DNA of 64,000 nt from the NCBI GenBank assembly GCA_027533395.1, contig JAPZUF010000010.1:62001-126000 (forward strand). The letters are read 5' to 3'. This document shows positions 15,973 through 23,197 of the stretch, piece after piece (the stretch's first letter is position 1; each line of letters starts with the position of its first letter). The stretch is from Cyclobacteriaceae bacterium (GTDB lineage: Bacteria; Bacteroidota; Bacteroidia; Cytophagales; Cyclobacteriaceae). The position numbers were made by a program, and so were the translations under genes. The notes under the pieces are model-generated. The model was not told where the DNA came from, searched no databases, and saw only the letters and a program-made list of their open reading frames with translations.

Positions 15973-16320
15973 ATGAAAGAATATTTATTACTTTTTTGGA
16001 ATGATACCGGAGAAGGAAAGTACTTGGTATCAGCAGAGAAAATGCAAGAGAACATGGCCGCCTGGCAAAACTGGATTGGTAATCTTGCACTCAACGGGCA
16101 TCTTATTGCCACCAAACCCATTACTTGGGAAGGCAGCATGGTAAGCAACAAAGGCATTAAACAGCAACCTGCCATTAAAGAAAAACAAATGGTTACAGGT
16201 TATTTAATCTGCAAAGCAAAAGAACTGGAAGAAGTACAAACATGGGCTAAAACATGTCCAATACTGGCTTACGAAAATGGGTTTACAGAAATAAGAGAAA
16301 TTACAGCCTTCGAAATGTAA
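15973..16320 (+). CDS. YCII-related domain protein
   Basis: 115 residues. EYLLLFWNDTG at the start and ENGFTEIREITAF at the end fit the YCII/DGPF alpha-beta fold (dimeric ferredoxin-like). These proteins often accompany ECF sigma factors and stress genes; no reaction is established for this one. Its stop overlaps the start of the DoxX-like gene (TAATG), so they form an operon behind the Fnr-box-like palindrome. Confidence 0.85.
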   Translation: MKEYLLLFWNDTGEGKYLVSAEKMQENMAAWQNWIGNLALNGHLIATKPITWEGSMVSNKGIKQQPAIKEKQMVTGYLICKAKELEEVQTWAKTCPILAYENGFTEIREITAFEM

Positions 16321-16745
16321 TGGATATGGATAAGATTTTGAACATAGGGAAATATGTATTTCCGCTTTCATTTTTAATGTATGTTGGATTACACGCAGGC
16401 AAGCCTGAAGTAGGCGCATCGTTTGTTCCATCGTTTATTCCTTTTCCATTATTCTGGAATTATTTTACGATGGTTTGTATCCTCTTATTTATTGTTAGTG
16501 CCCTTATTCAAAAATACGATAAGCTTGCGTACTCGCTCATGGCTTTATATGTATTGCTGATGGCGATACTTGTGCACTTGCCCCGTTCGATGGGAGTTGG
16601 ATTAGATGTAAACACGATGACGGATACCTTAGCGCGTGAAAAAGAATTAGAGATGATCAACGTGTTTCGCAACATCATGGTGATGGCTGCGCTGATGACA
16701 TTCGCAAAATTTGTAGCGAAGGATAAGAGATGGACAAAGGGATAG
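16320..16745 (+). CDS. DoxX-like membrane protein
   Basis: 141 residues from the ATG that overlaps the YCII stop; an upstream in-frame ATG at 16254 lies inside the YCII gene and is rejected. Four hydrophobic segments, with GLHAGKPE, FVPSFIPFPLFWNYFTM and a helix before FAKFVAKDK, fit the DoxX/DoxD family of small inner-membrane proteins. Ends in a good terminator. Confidence 0.75.
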   Translation: MDMDKILNIGKYVFPLSFLMYVGLHAGKPEVGASFVPSFIPFPLFWNYFTMVCILLFIVSALIQKYDKLAYSLMALYVLLMAILVHLPRSMGVGLDVNTMTDTLAREKELEMINVFRNIMVMAALMTFAKFVAKDKRWTKG

Positions 16746-16796
16746 CGTCAAGGATACTACTGAATTTATTCTTTAAACAAATTGAGATAATTAACA

Positions 16797-16831
16797 AAAG
16801 TTGGTTGCAGTAGCAATCAACTTTATTTTAA
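16797..16831 (+). terminator. Rho-independent terminator
   Basis: Stem AAAGTTGGTTGC / GCAATCAACTTT (12 bp, one G-T) with loop AGTA, then TATTTTA. It follows the DoxX-like gene by about 50 bp. Confidence 0.75.
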
Positions 16832-16947
16832 AGCATCGAGACCATATTTAAAAGAAATATTTTGCGAAGTCTCTTTCTTGTGAAAATGGTATGAATTGAG
16901 ACAAATAGATAAACTTTCTTTGTAAATTGAATGTTGTACTTGTCAAG

Positions 16948-17526
16948 ATGCAAAAGCTATACATCAAGAACATGGTTTGCAATCGCTGCGTAATGGCAGT
17001 TGAGAATATTTTTAATCAGGCTGAGGTAAAATTCAACAACATAACACTGGGTGAAGCTACACTAACGGAAGAAAACCTAAGCGCAGAAAAACTTAATTTG
17101 ATTGATACTTCTTTATCCAAATTGGGATTCGAAAGAATTGATGATAAAAAAGTACGTACCATTGAAGCCATTAAAAATATAGTTGTAAAAAAAATTCATC
17201 ATACTGATAAAGTAAGTTTAAAAGTAAACTGGTCAACGCTATTAACAGAAGAATTACATTACGATTATAATTATTTAAGCAACTTGTTTTCAAGTGTGGA
17301 AGGAATAACCCTTGAACAATACATCATCAAACAAAAAATTGAAAAAGTAAAAGAGTTGTTATTCTATGATGAACTTAACTTGAGTGAAATTGCCCATCAA
17401 CTTGGTTATAGTAGTGTTGCGCACTTATCAGCTCAGTTTAAAAAGCTAACTGGACTTACACCTTCAGCATTAAAGAAAACCAAAAAACCAGAACAGGTAA
17501 GAAAGCCGCTGGATTCCATTCATTGA
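16948..17526 (+). CDS. AraC-type regulator with N-terminal heavy-metal-associated-like domain
   Basis: 192 residues from ATG 16948; an ATG at 16927 adds seven residues. The first ~70 residues resemble a ferredoxin-like HMA domain with MVCNRC in the metal-loop position. After a linker, residues about 95-180 form an AraC HTH pair (LNLSEIAHQLGYSSVAHLSAQFKKLTG). A metal-binding module on an AraC output points to a one-component copper sensor. The next genes are CopA and an HMA chaperone, its likely targets. No MerR- or CsoR-type copper regulator is visible. Confidence 0.85.
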   Translation: MQKLYIKNMVCNRCVMAVENIFNQAEVKFNNITLGEATLTEENLSAEKLNLIDTSLSKLGFERIDDKKVRTIEAIKNIVVKKIHHTDKVSLKVNWSTLLTEELHYDYNYLSNLFSSVEGITLEQYIIKQKIEKVKELLFYDELNLSEIAHQLGYSSVAHLSAQFKKLTGLTPSALKKTKKPEQVRKPLDSIH

Positions 17527-17716
17527 GTGTTCCATCAATGATGAATTAATTTTCTATTTAATCTGCCTGCTATGCCAGTATATTGGTGTATTAAGGTAAG
17601 GTCTGATGCCAATATTCAGGCAATCCAATAATCATATAAATCCATTCTGCTATTGTGTAAACCCAAATTGATGGAAAAGCAGTTAATTTGTTTTATCAAT
17701 AAAGCTTAGATTTTCA

Positions 17717-17730
17717 CATTTTCGAAAATG
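17717..17730. promoter_or_regulatory. Perfect 14-bp palindrome spanning the copA start codon
   Basis: CATTTTCGAAAATG is self-complementary and includes the ATG of copA at its right end. Possible operator, or chance in AT-rich DNA. Confidence 0.25.
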
Positions 17731-19953
17731 AAAAAATCAGATACCCTAAAGCAAGAAACCTTCCCTGTTTTAGAAATGACTTGTGCAGCCTGTGCAGTTA
17801 GCGTTGAGTCAACATTAAATGCAACTGCAGGTGTACAAAATGCCACTGTAAATTTTGCCAATCAAACAGCAATCGTTTCGTACGATACACAAGCTGTGAA
17901 CACGAAGCAATTACAAGATGCTGTTCGCTCTATTGGTTACGATATTATTATAGATGAAGCAGATCCTTTCGCTGCACAAGAAGAAGCCCAGCGTAAACAT
18001 TACGAGGCAATTAAAACGAGAACCATTTGGTCTGTCGCATTATCGATTCCGGTTGTTGTCATCGGTATGTTTTACATGGATATGCCTTATGGCAATATAG
18101 TTTCAATGATTCTATCAGCACCGGTTGTGTTTTACTTTGGCCGAAACTTTTTTATTCACGCCTGGAAGCAAGCTCTGCATGGAAAAGCGAACATGGATAC
18201 TTTGGTGGCGCTTTCAACCAGTATTGCATTTATCTTTAGCACTTTCAATACATTCTTTCCGGATTTTTGGCATCAGCGAGGATTACACGCACATGTTTAC
18301 TTTGAAGCAGCAGCAGTTGTCGTAGCCTTTGTATCCTTAGGTAAATTATTAGAAGAGAAAGCGAAATCGGGCACATCAACAGCTTTAAAAAAGTTAATGG
18401 GTTTGCAAGCTAAAGGTGTTCACCTTATCGAAGATGGAGAAGAAAAAGAATGGCCTATTGCTTTAGTAAGACCCAATCATTTATTAGTGGTAAAACCGGG
18501 AGAAAAAATTCCTGTAGATGGTGTTGTAGTATCTGGTGAATCTTTTGTTGACGAAAGCATGATTACGGGTGAACCTGTTCCAGTTCATAAAAAAAATAAC
18601 GATCTTGTATACGCAGGAACCATCAATCAAAAAGGAAGCTTTCAATTTTTAGCCCAAAAAGTAGGAGGAGAAACTTTATTAGCCAGCATCATTAAAATGG
18701 TGCAACAAGCACAAGGTAGCAAAGCACCTGTGCAAAAATTAGTAGATAAAATAGCAGGAATATTTGTTCCGGTGGTGATAACCATTTCAATTTTAACTTT
18801 TGTAGCCTGGTTAATTTTAGGAGGAGAAAATGGTTTCACTTACGGCTTGCTAAATGCTGTAACCGTATTAGTTATTGCATGTCCTTGTGCATTAGGCTTG
18901 GCCACGCCCACAGCTATTATGGTTGGTGTAGGCAAAGGAGCTGAACATAATATTTTGATTAAGGATGCAGAGAGTTTAGAAATTGCCCATCGTGTTACAA
19001 CAGTTGTGTTAGATAAAACTGGAACCATTACGGAAGGCAAGCCAGTTGTAACAGATGTTATTTGGTATGTCAATGAAAATCAACATCACCTGAAACAAAT
19101 AGTTGCAGCTATAGAAGCACAATCTGAACATCCCTTAGCTGAAGCGGTTGTTAATCATTTCAAAAATCAAATTACTGTTCCGGTAACTATTCAACAATTT
19201 CAAAGTATCACTGCGCAAGGTGTAAGTGCTAATTTTGAAAATGTTCATTATCATGTAGGAAATATGCGCATGGTAAATGAGAAGAAAGTAAACATCAGTC
19301 GACCTATTGCAGAAACCGTTTCTCAATTACAACAAGAAGCGAAAACAGTAGTTTACTTTTTTGACGACAAAAATATTTTGGCTGTAATAGCCATTGCAGA
19401 TAAATTAAAAGAAACATCAACTCATGCTATACAATCGCTGTTTAAAATGAATATCAAAGTTTTTATGCTAACAGGAGATAACAAACAAACAGCAAAAAGT
19501 GTAGCTCAACAAACAGGCATTCAATCTTATCTCGCTGAAGTTTTACCAAGCGACAAAGCTAACTTTATAAAAGAACTGCAAGAGAAAGGAGAAGTAGTAG
19601 CCATGGTAGGAGATGGCATCAACGATTCGCAAGCCTTGGCTCAGGCTGATATCAGCATAGCTATGGGAAAAGGATCAGACATTGCTATGGATGTAGCTAA
19701 GATAACTTTGATTACTTCTGATTTACAATTGGTTCCTAAAGCTTTGTATTTATCTTCTAAAACGGTTGTCGGAATCAAACAAAATTTATTCTGGGCATTT
19801 ATCTACAACGTTATTGGTATTCCTTTAGCTGCGGGTATTTTATATCCTATCAATGGCTTTTTACTCGACCCTGTGTTAGCTGGCGCGGCTATGGCTTTAA
19901 GTTCTGTTAGTGTAGTAGGCAATAGTCTTAGATTAAAAGCAATTAAACTGTAA
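17728..19953 (+). CDS. copA: Copper-exporting P1B-type ATPase
   Basis: 741 residues. One N-terminal HMA domain with MTCAAC (C19, C22), eight expected membrane helices, TGEP in the actuator domain, transport motif CPC (385-387), phosphorylation motif DKTGT with D429, HP motif SEHPLAEA, and the hinge [11 protein letters not shown]. These are the marks of a P1B-1 Cu(+) exporter in the inner membrane. It lies between the HMA-AraC regulator and a small HMA protein, a complete copper-tolerance set. The 200-bp upstream gap holds its own regulatory DNA. Confidence 0.95.
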   Translation: MKKSDTLKQETFPVLEMTCAACAVSVESTLNATAGVQNATVNFANQTAIVSYDTQAVNTKQLQDAVRSIGYDIIIDEADPFAAQEEAQRKHYEAIKTRTIWSVALSIPVVVIGMFYMDMPYGNIVSMILSAPVVFYFGRNFFIHAWKQALHGKANMDTLVALSTSIAFIFSTFNTFFPDFWHQRGLHAHVYFEAAAVVVAFVSLGKLLEEKAKSGTSTALKKLMGLQAKGVHLIEDGEEKEWPIALVRPNHLLVVKPGEKIPVDGVVVSGESFVDESMITGEPVPVHKKNNDLVYAGTINQKGSFQFLAQKVGGETLLASIIKMVQQAQGSKAPVQKLVDKIAGIFVPVVITISILTFVAWLILGGENGFTYGLLNAVTVLVIACPCALGLATPTAIMVGVGKGAEHNILIKDAESLEIAHRVTTVVLDKTGTITEGKPVVTDVIWYVNENQHHLKQIVAAIEAQSEHPLAEAVVNHFKNQITVPVTIQQFQSITAQGVSANFENVHYHVGNMRMVNEKKVNISRPIAETVSQLQQEAKTVVYFFDDKNILAVIAIADKLKETSTHAIQSLFKMNIKVFMLTGDNKQTAKSVAQQTGIQSYLAEVLPSDKANFIKELQEKGEVVAMVGDGINDSQALAQADISIAMGKGSDIAMDVAKITLITSDLQLVPKALYLSSKTVVGIKQNLFWAFIYNVIGIPLAAGILYPINGFLLDPVLAGAAMALSSVSVVGNSLRLKAIKL

Positions 19954-19976
19954 TTAAAAATTTATTTATATACTTT

Positions 19977-20183
19977 ATGAAAGCACATACTTTTAAAACC
20001 AACATTAAATGTACTGGCTGTGTAGCCAAAGTAACCCCTTTTTTGAATGAAGCCATTGGCGACAAAAACTGGCAAGTAGATTACAACAATCCACAGAAAA
20101 TTTTAAGTGTGGAAACAGACATACAGGTCGATGAAATTATAAAAGTGGTAGAAAGAGCAGGATTTAAAGCTGAGAAATTGTAA
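19977..20183 (+). CDS. Small HMA-domain copper chaperone (CopZ-like)
   Basis: 68 residues, a single ferredoxin-like HMA domain. The metal loop reads IKCTGC rather than the usual MxCxxC, with Cys 12 and 15 kept. It starts 23 bp after copA and is probably co-transcribed, handing Cu(+) to the ATPase. Confidence 0.85.
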   Translation: MKAHTFKTNIKCTGCVAKVTPFLNEAIGDKNWQVDYNNPQKILSVETDIQVDEIIKVVERAGFKAEKL

Positions 20184-20360
20184 AGAAGATGGATTGATTC
20201 CGGGTTTTATCATAGAAATAGATTAGAAATAATGCAAAAAACAATGATTTACTACATTAAATATTCTATTGAAATGGTCAATTAAAAACATTTTTTAGAC
20301 TTTTTATAAATATCTTAGTCCTAAATCACCTAATTTTGGGTTAAAATATTACATCTGTCT

Positions 20361-20783
20361 ATGAACTACAAGTCCACCCTCATCAATCTATACTATTTAT
20401 TAATTCTGGCAGATGGAAATGTAAATGAACGAGAATTGGCACTTGGCAAAAAAATGATAGTTGCCGAAAAAATAGATGAAGCTCTTTTCGATGCACAACT
20501 CAAGCAATTGCAGGAGATTACTGACCATACAGGTACTTTAAAGCAAGTAATCACAGAGCTTAAAAAATTAGATCTTAAATCACAAATTAGAAGCATTGCG
20601 TGGATGTGTGTAATTGCTAACTCTGATGGTTTTATGGCCAAAGACGAATGGATATTGATTTATAAAATTTACCACACTGAATTAAAGTTATCACTTGATG
20701 AAATCATGAAAACCCAAAAAGAACTGAACCAAATCTTGCATGGTCGTTCTTTTAGCACTTTAGGAGTGAGGGTTGCAGATTAA
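20361..20783 (+). CDS. TerB-like (tellurite-resistance fold) helical protein
   Basis: 140 residues, all-helical. LYYLLILADGNVNERELALGKKM and a second IANSDGFMAKDEWILIYKI repeat the acidic helix pair of TerB/DjlA-type domains. Function in such proteins is poorly known; binding of metal by the acidic turns is possible. It stands alone between the copper module and the DUF4476 gene and ends in a two-way terminator. Confidence 0.65.
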   Translation: MNYKSTLINLYYLLILADGNVNERELALGKKMIVAEKIDEALFDAQLKQLQEITDHTGTLKQVITELKKLDLKSQIRSIAWMCVIANSDGFMAKDEWILIYKIYHTELKLSLDEIMKTQKELNQILHGRSFSTLGVRVAD

Positions 20784-20784
20784 A

Positions 20785-20820
20785 AAAGGTTGTTCGGAGG
20801 AACAACCTTTATTTATTTTT
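20785..20820. terminator. Bidirectional Rho-independent terminator
   Basis: Perfect 11-bp stem AAAGGTTGTTC / GAACAACCTTT with loop GGAG, flanked by A-run and T-rich tract. It serves the TerB-like gene (+) and the converging DUF4476 gene (-). Confidence 0.85.
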
Positions 20821-21596
20821 TATCGCTGCGATTTCACATAATCAGTTAATTCTCGAACACGTAACTCACTGATAAAAGCCTTGTTTAATCTGAAGTATTT
20901 ATCTTTTTCAGAACAGAATTTGTAAGCGAATTTGGCAAACTCCAGTTTCTTCATTTCGCTTATAAAAATTTCCATGACCTGTATGATTTGAGCAGTGGTT
21001 AAACACTCTTTGTTAAAAACTTCTTTTGCAACCTTCATTTTAGTTTCTTCACTGATAGGGTCATCAGCCGCTTCTAAAGCTTCTTCAAAATCACTCTCTT
21101 CCATCGGATAACAATTGCTAGATGAATTACTCCAATTATTTTGTGTGTTTTGGTTATTGGTAGACTTTGTACTGGAAATTTCTTCAATAACATCCTCATC
21201 ATTATTCATGTTAACAGTAATAGTATGTTTTTGCGTATTAGAAGAAGTTGTGGTTTGTATAGTTCCATTTTGTATCGTAGTGTTTTGCGTAGCAATAGTT
21301 TGACTATTCGCATTTATAAAGTTTAAAAGTTCTTCTTGCGAAATTTCATTAGATAACGCTTGGACAACTAACCCATAATTGGCTTGATCAAAAGTGTGCA
21401 AATACCCGTACTTAGCTAAATCTAATTGTAAAATACTGTTTTTAATTACTTTTAATAATTCTGCAACTTCAGATGCTAACATGCAATGGTTGTCCATAAA
21501 TTTTTTTGCTTGCATAGAAGTCACTGATCCTAATAAATCTGAAGATGCATCATATTTCAACTTGAGAAAGGCTTGTTTGTTGTTAATTGAGCACAC
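20820..21596 (-). CDS. DUF4476 repeat protein, C-terminal part (separated by frameshift)
   Basis: 258 codons from a GTG (21594-21596), but this start is probably artificial. Two DUF4476-like units are visible: about 1-95 (CSINNKQAFLKLKYD, CMLASEVAELLKVI, LDLAKYGYLHT) and about 165-258 (MEESDFEEALEAADD, CLTTAQIIQVMEIF, LEFAKFAYKFC). An Asn/Thr/Ser-rich linker joins them. No signal peptide. It overlaps the preceding ORF by 40 bp in another frame; that ORF has the signal peptide and linker DUF4476 proteins normally begin with. Removing one TG from CACACA (21592-21597, plus strand) joins both into about 447 residues. Confidence 0.75.
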   Translation of the reverse strand: MCSINNKQAFLKLKYDASSDLLGSVTSMQAKKFMDNHCMLASEVAELLKVIKNSILQLDLAKYGYLHTFDQANYGLVVQALSNEISQEELLNFINANSQTIATQNTTIQNGTIQTTTSSNTQKHTITVNMNNDEDVIEEISSTKSTNNQNTQNNWSNSSSNCYPMEESDFEEALEAADDPISEETKMKVAKEVFNKECLTTAQIIQVMEIFISEMKKLEFAKFAYKFCSEKDKYFRLNKAFISELRVRELTDYVKSQR

Positions 21597-22165
21597 ATTA
21601 ATCCATTTACGACTTGTGGCACTTGATAGCTTGAGCTTTCATTAACTTGCAATACCTTATTAATAGAAGGCAAAGTTCCATTTACTTGAACGACAACACC
21701 AGGATTACCATTTTCATTTGCAACAGCTTTATTGTTGACTGGCTTTTCAGGTTTTGTTGCGTTTGGTAGGGGCTTGTCTTTGCTTGTGCCAATGGAATTT
21801 TCTATATCTTCTATAACAACGGGCGATAAAGTTAGATCGCCAACTTTTTCAAATTTGTAAGGACCTTTAGGCGTTTTTACAATGCGATAAGTAAGTTCAT
21901 GATCAAAACCATCATTAGGTAAAATAACCTCAGCAGTTAGTTCGGGCACACCTTTTTTAACGAAAGAGATCCGAACACGATTTTTTCCTATTTGTAAATT
22001 ATCAGCTCTAACTAAAGCTGCTGCAATATCATTTGCTTTTTGACTGTTAAGGAATAAAATGAAATTTTCTCCACCCGAAGAAACAATTAAACCAGAACCT
22101 GAGTCTTGAGCAGAACTTAAAAAATAGAAGAAGGAGAGAATAAGTGTTAATAGAGTTTTTTGCAT
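21557..22165 (-). CDS. DUF4476 repeat protein, N-terminal part (signal peptide and beta domain)
   Basis: 202 codons; the natural protein likely continues in the next frame into 20820-21596. Signal peptide to about SSAQ (19), a beta-rich domain of about 90 residues with FKK/ITYRIV-like strands, then a low-complexity linker. The frame leaves the family at VNGLMC and ends after 15 unrelated residues. R1, a terminator-ended RNA element, lies upstream at 22337-22467 on the same strand. Confidence 0.75.
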   Translation of the reverse strand: MQKTLLTLILSFFYFLSSAQDSGSGLIVSSGGENFILFLNSQKANDIAAALVRADNLQIGKNRVRISFVKKGVPELTAEVILPNDGFDHELTYRIVKTPKGPYKFEKVGDLTLSPVVIEDIENSIGTSKDKPLPNATKPEKPVNNKAVANENGNPGVVVQVNGTLPSINKVLQVNESSSYQVPQVVNGLMCAQLTTNKPFSS

Positions 22166-22332
22166 ATGATTTTTATTTATTAAAAGATTACAAAATGTAT
22201 TCCAATTTATAAAAGCTAAAGAGTCTAACGAGGAGCATCATTGAAATAAATTAAATTATAACATATATAGGTAAGTTATTATGATTTAAACTTCATCGAT
22301 TTATTTTACCAAGTAAGAAGTAAGAAACTTTC

Positions 22333-22393
22333 AATTAAAAACCCGAGCCGGCACTATGCCAACCCGGGCCTTCCTCCCTTATAACTTCTATGT
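22333..22393 (-). ncRNA. Predicted small RNA or attenuator R1
   Basis: A minus-strand -7 box TAAATTTG (22400-22407) is followed by ~25 nt shared with R2 and by an 11-bp GC-rich hairpin with loop ATAGT (22342-22368) and five T. The hairpin pairs fully only on the minus strand, where three positions are G-U; on the plus strand these are A-C clashes. No conserved ORF. Could be a free RNA or a leader attenuator of the DUF4476 gene. Confidence 0.45.
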
Positions 22394-22467
22394 TATAAAC
22401 AAATTTAATTTGAGAATACCTTATGTGTGTATCAATAGAAATTCTTTTTATATAAACTTTCGGTCAA
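22337..22467 (-). repeat. ~130-bp duplicated element, copy R1
   Basis: Strongly similar to 22952-23080 in the same orientation. Both the hairpin end and a ~45-bp far end (ending CTTTCGGTCAA on the plus strand) are conserved, while ~30 bp in the middle are diverged but keep a TAnnTTTG box. Confidence 0.85.
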
Positions 22468-22506
22468 AGCTTTATTATATACATTAGTTTCGACTAATGG
22501 ACCCGC

Positions 22507-22881
22507 TTAATATATTTTTAAAATGTCATGATGATTTACTTTCACTTTTTCGATTTCATCAATACAAGCAAAATAATTAATACAAACTTCTGTTGTAGCG
22601 TTTGTTAAAGCATTGTCGGCATCAGCTTTAGAGTCCCATTCAATTATGTCAATGTATGTTTGATTATCTTTCTTTAAAAGATATCTTTTTTTAAATCCTT
22701 TTCGATTTTGTAAGAATTCTTTTTGTAATCGGTCTGACATCTCAAGAAAGAAAGTTTCATTAATTTCTGTTTTGATGTTAAATTCTGTAATCTCTAAGAT
22801 ACTTGATTGAGATGTTTCGATTTTGTTTTGTTGACATGCACCCAGGCATATCAGCAAGGAAAATAGTGTTATGCTTTTCAT
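22507..22881 (-). CDS. Small lipoprotein with dimeric alpha/beta-barrel-like domain
   Basis: 124 residues. Lipobox ICLGAC gives C16 as the lipidated Cys. The body (ITEFNIKTEINETFFLEMSDRLQKEF split here, then GFKKRYLLKKDN and IIEWDSKADADNAL) follows the ABM-type ferredoxin-like pattern. Most such domains are cytoplasmic monooxygenase-like proteins, so an exported form is odd. The gene lies between R2 upstream and R1 downstream; no promoter box was found between R2 and its start, so it may depend on read-through from R2. Confidence 0.7.
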   Translation of the reverse strand: MKSITLFSLLICLGACQQNKIETSQSSILEITEFNIKTEINETFFLEMSDRLQKEFLQNRKGFKKRYLLKKDNQTYIDIIEWDSKADADNALTNATTEVCINYFACIDEIEKVKVNHHDILKIY

Positions 22882-22947
22882 ATAAAACCGAAATTCTAAT
22901 CACAGAGTGACAATAGTATGTCAGTAATAATATTTAGCATCTACAAA

Positions 22948-23006
22948 ACTTAAAAACCCGAGCCAGCACCATGCCGACCCGGGTTTTCCTCCCTTATAAC
23001 TTCTAT
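22948..23006 (-). ncRNA. Predicted small RNA or attenuator R2
   Basis: Minus-strand box TACCTTTG (23013-23020), then a ~58-nt transcript ending in a 15-bp hairpin with loop ATGGT (22953-22987) and a T-run. Compared with R1, two neighbouring stem pairs differ but stay paired (C-G for U-G, G-U for G-C), which supports a real RNA structure. It lies 67 bp before the small lipoprotein gene on the same strand. Confidence 0.45.
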
Positions 23007-23080
23007 GTGATACAAAGGTAAAGTATCAATATGCCAAGTGTGTATCAATAAAAATTCTTTTTATATAAACTTTCGGTCAA
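22952..23080 (-). repeat. ~130-bp duplicated element, copy R2
   Basis: Direct-orientation partner of R1 (22337-22467); together they bracket the small lipoprotein gene. Confidence 0.85.
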
Positions 23081-23085
23081 TCATA

Positions 23086-23116
23086 AAAAACCCGGCACTT
23101 TTCAGTAACCGGGCAA
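23086..23116 (-). terminator. Terminator of murF-alr
   Basis: CCCGG / CCGGG arms (about 23090-23094 and 23107-23111) around a 12-nt loop; on the minus strand the stem runs into TTTTTT. It lies ~85 bp after the murF-alr stop. Confidence 0.65.
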
Positions 23117-23197
23117 AAAATATGCTAGAAATAGTGCAAAATAAATTATTTAATAGATATAAAATTATATTTAACGTTTAGTATATATGTTCATAAG

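Larger units (their letters stand above)
22166..22506. other. Intergenic region holding RNA element R1
   Basis: 341 bp. 22337-22467 is R1 (separate entries). The remaining 22166-22336 is AT-rich leader DNA of the DUF4476 gene with no clear promoter matching TAnnTTTG; the closest is TACATTTTG (minus strand, near 22186), one base too long. Confidence 0.55.
22882..23197. other. Intergenic region holding RNA element R2 and the murF-alr terminator
   Basis: 316 bp: R2 at 22952-23080, a terminator at 23086-23116, and about 70 bp of AT-rich leader before the small lipoprotein gene. Nothing else recognised. Confidence 0.6.

Noticed and set aside
21592-21597. Phase-variable contingency locus at (TG)3
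   Set aside because: Three repeat units are too short for known high-rate slippage; an indel error or simple mutation is more likely.
22953-22987. Minus-strand hairpin of R2 resembles the 5' strand of an HDV-type ribozyme (GGTCGGCATGGT)
   Set aside because: Only the short opening matches. No P2/P3 strands or nested pseudoknot follow; the sequence forms a simple terminator stem ending in T5.
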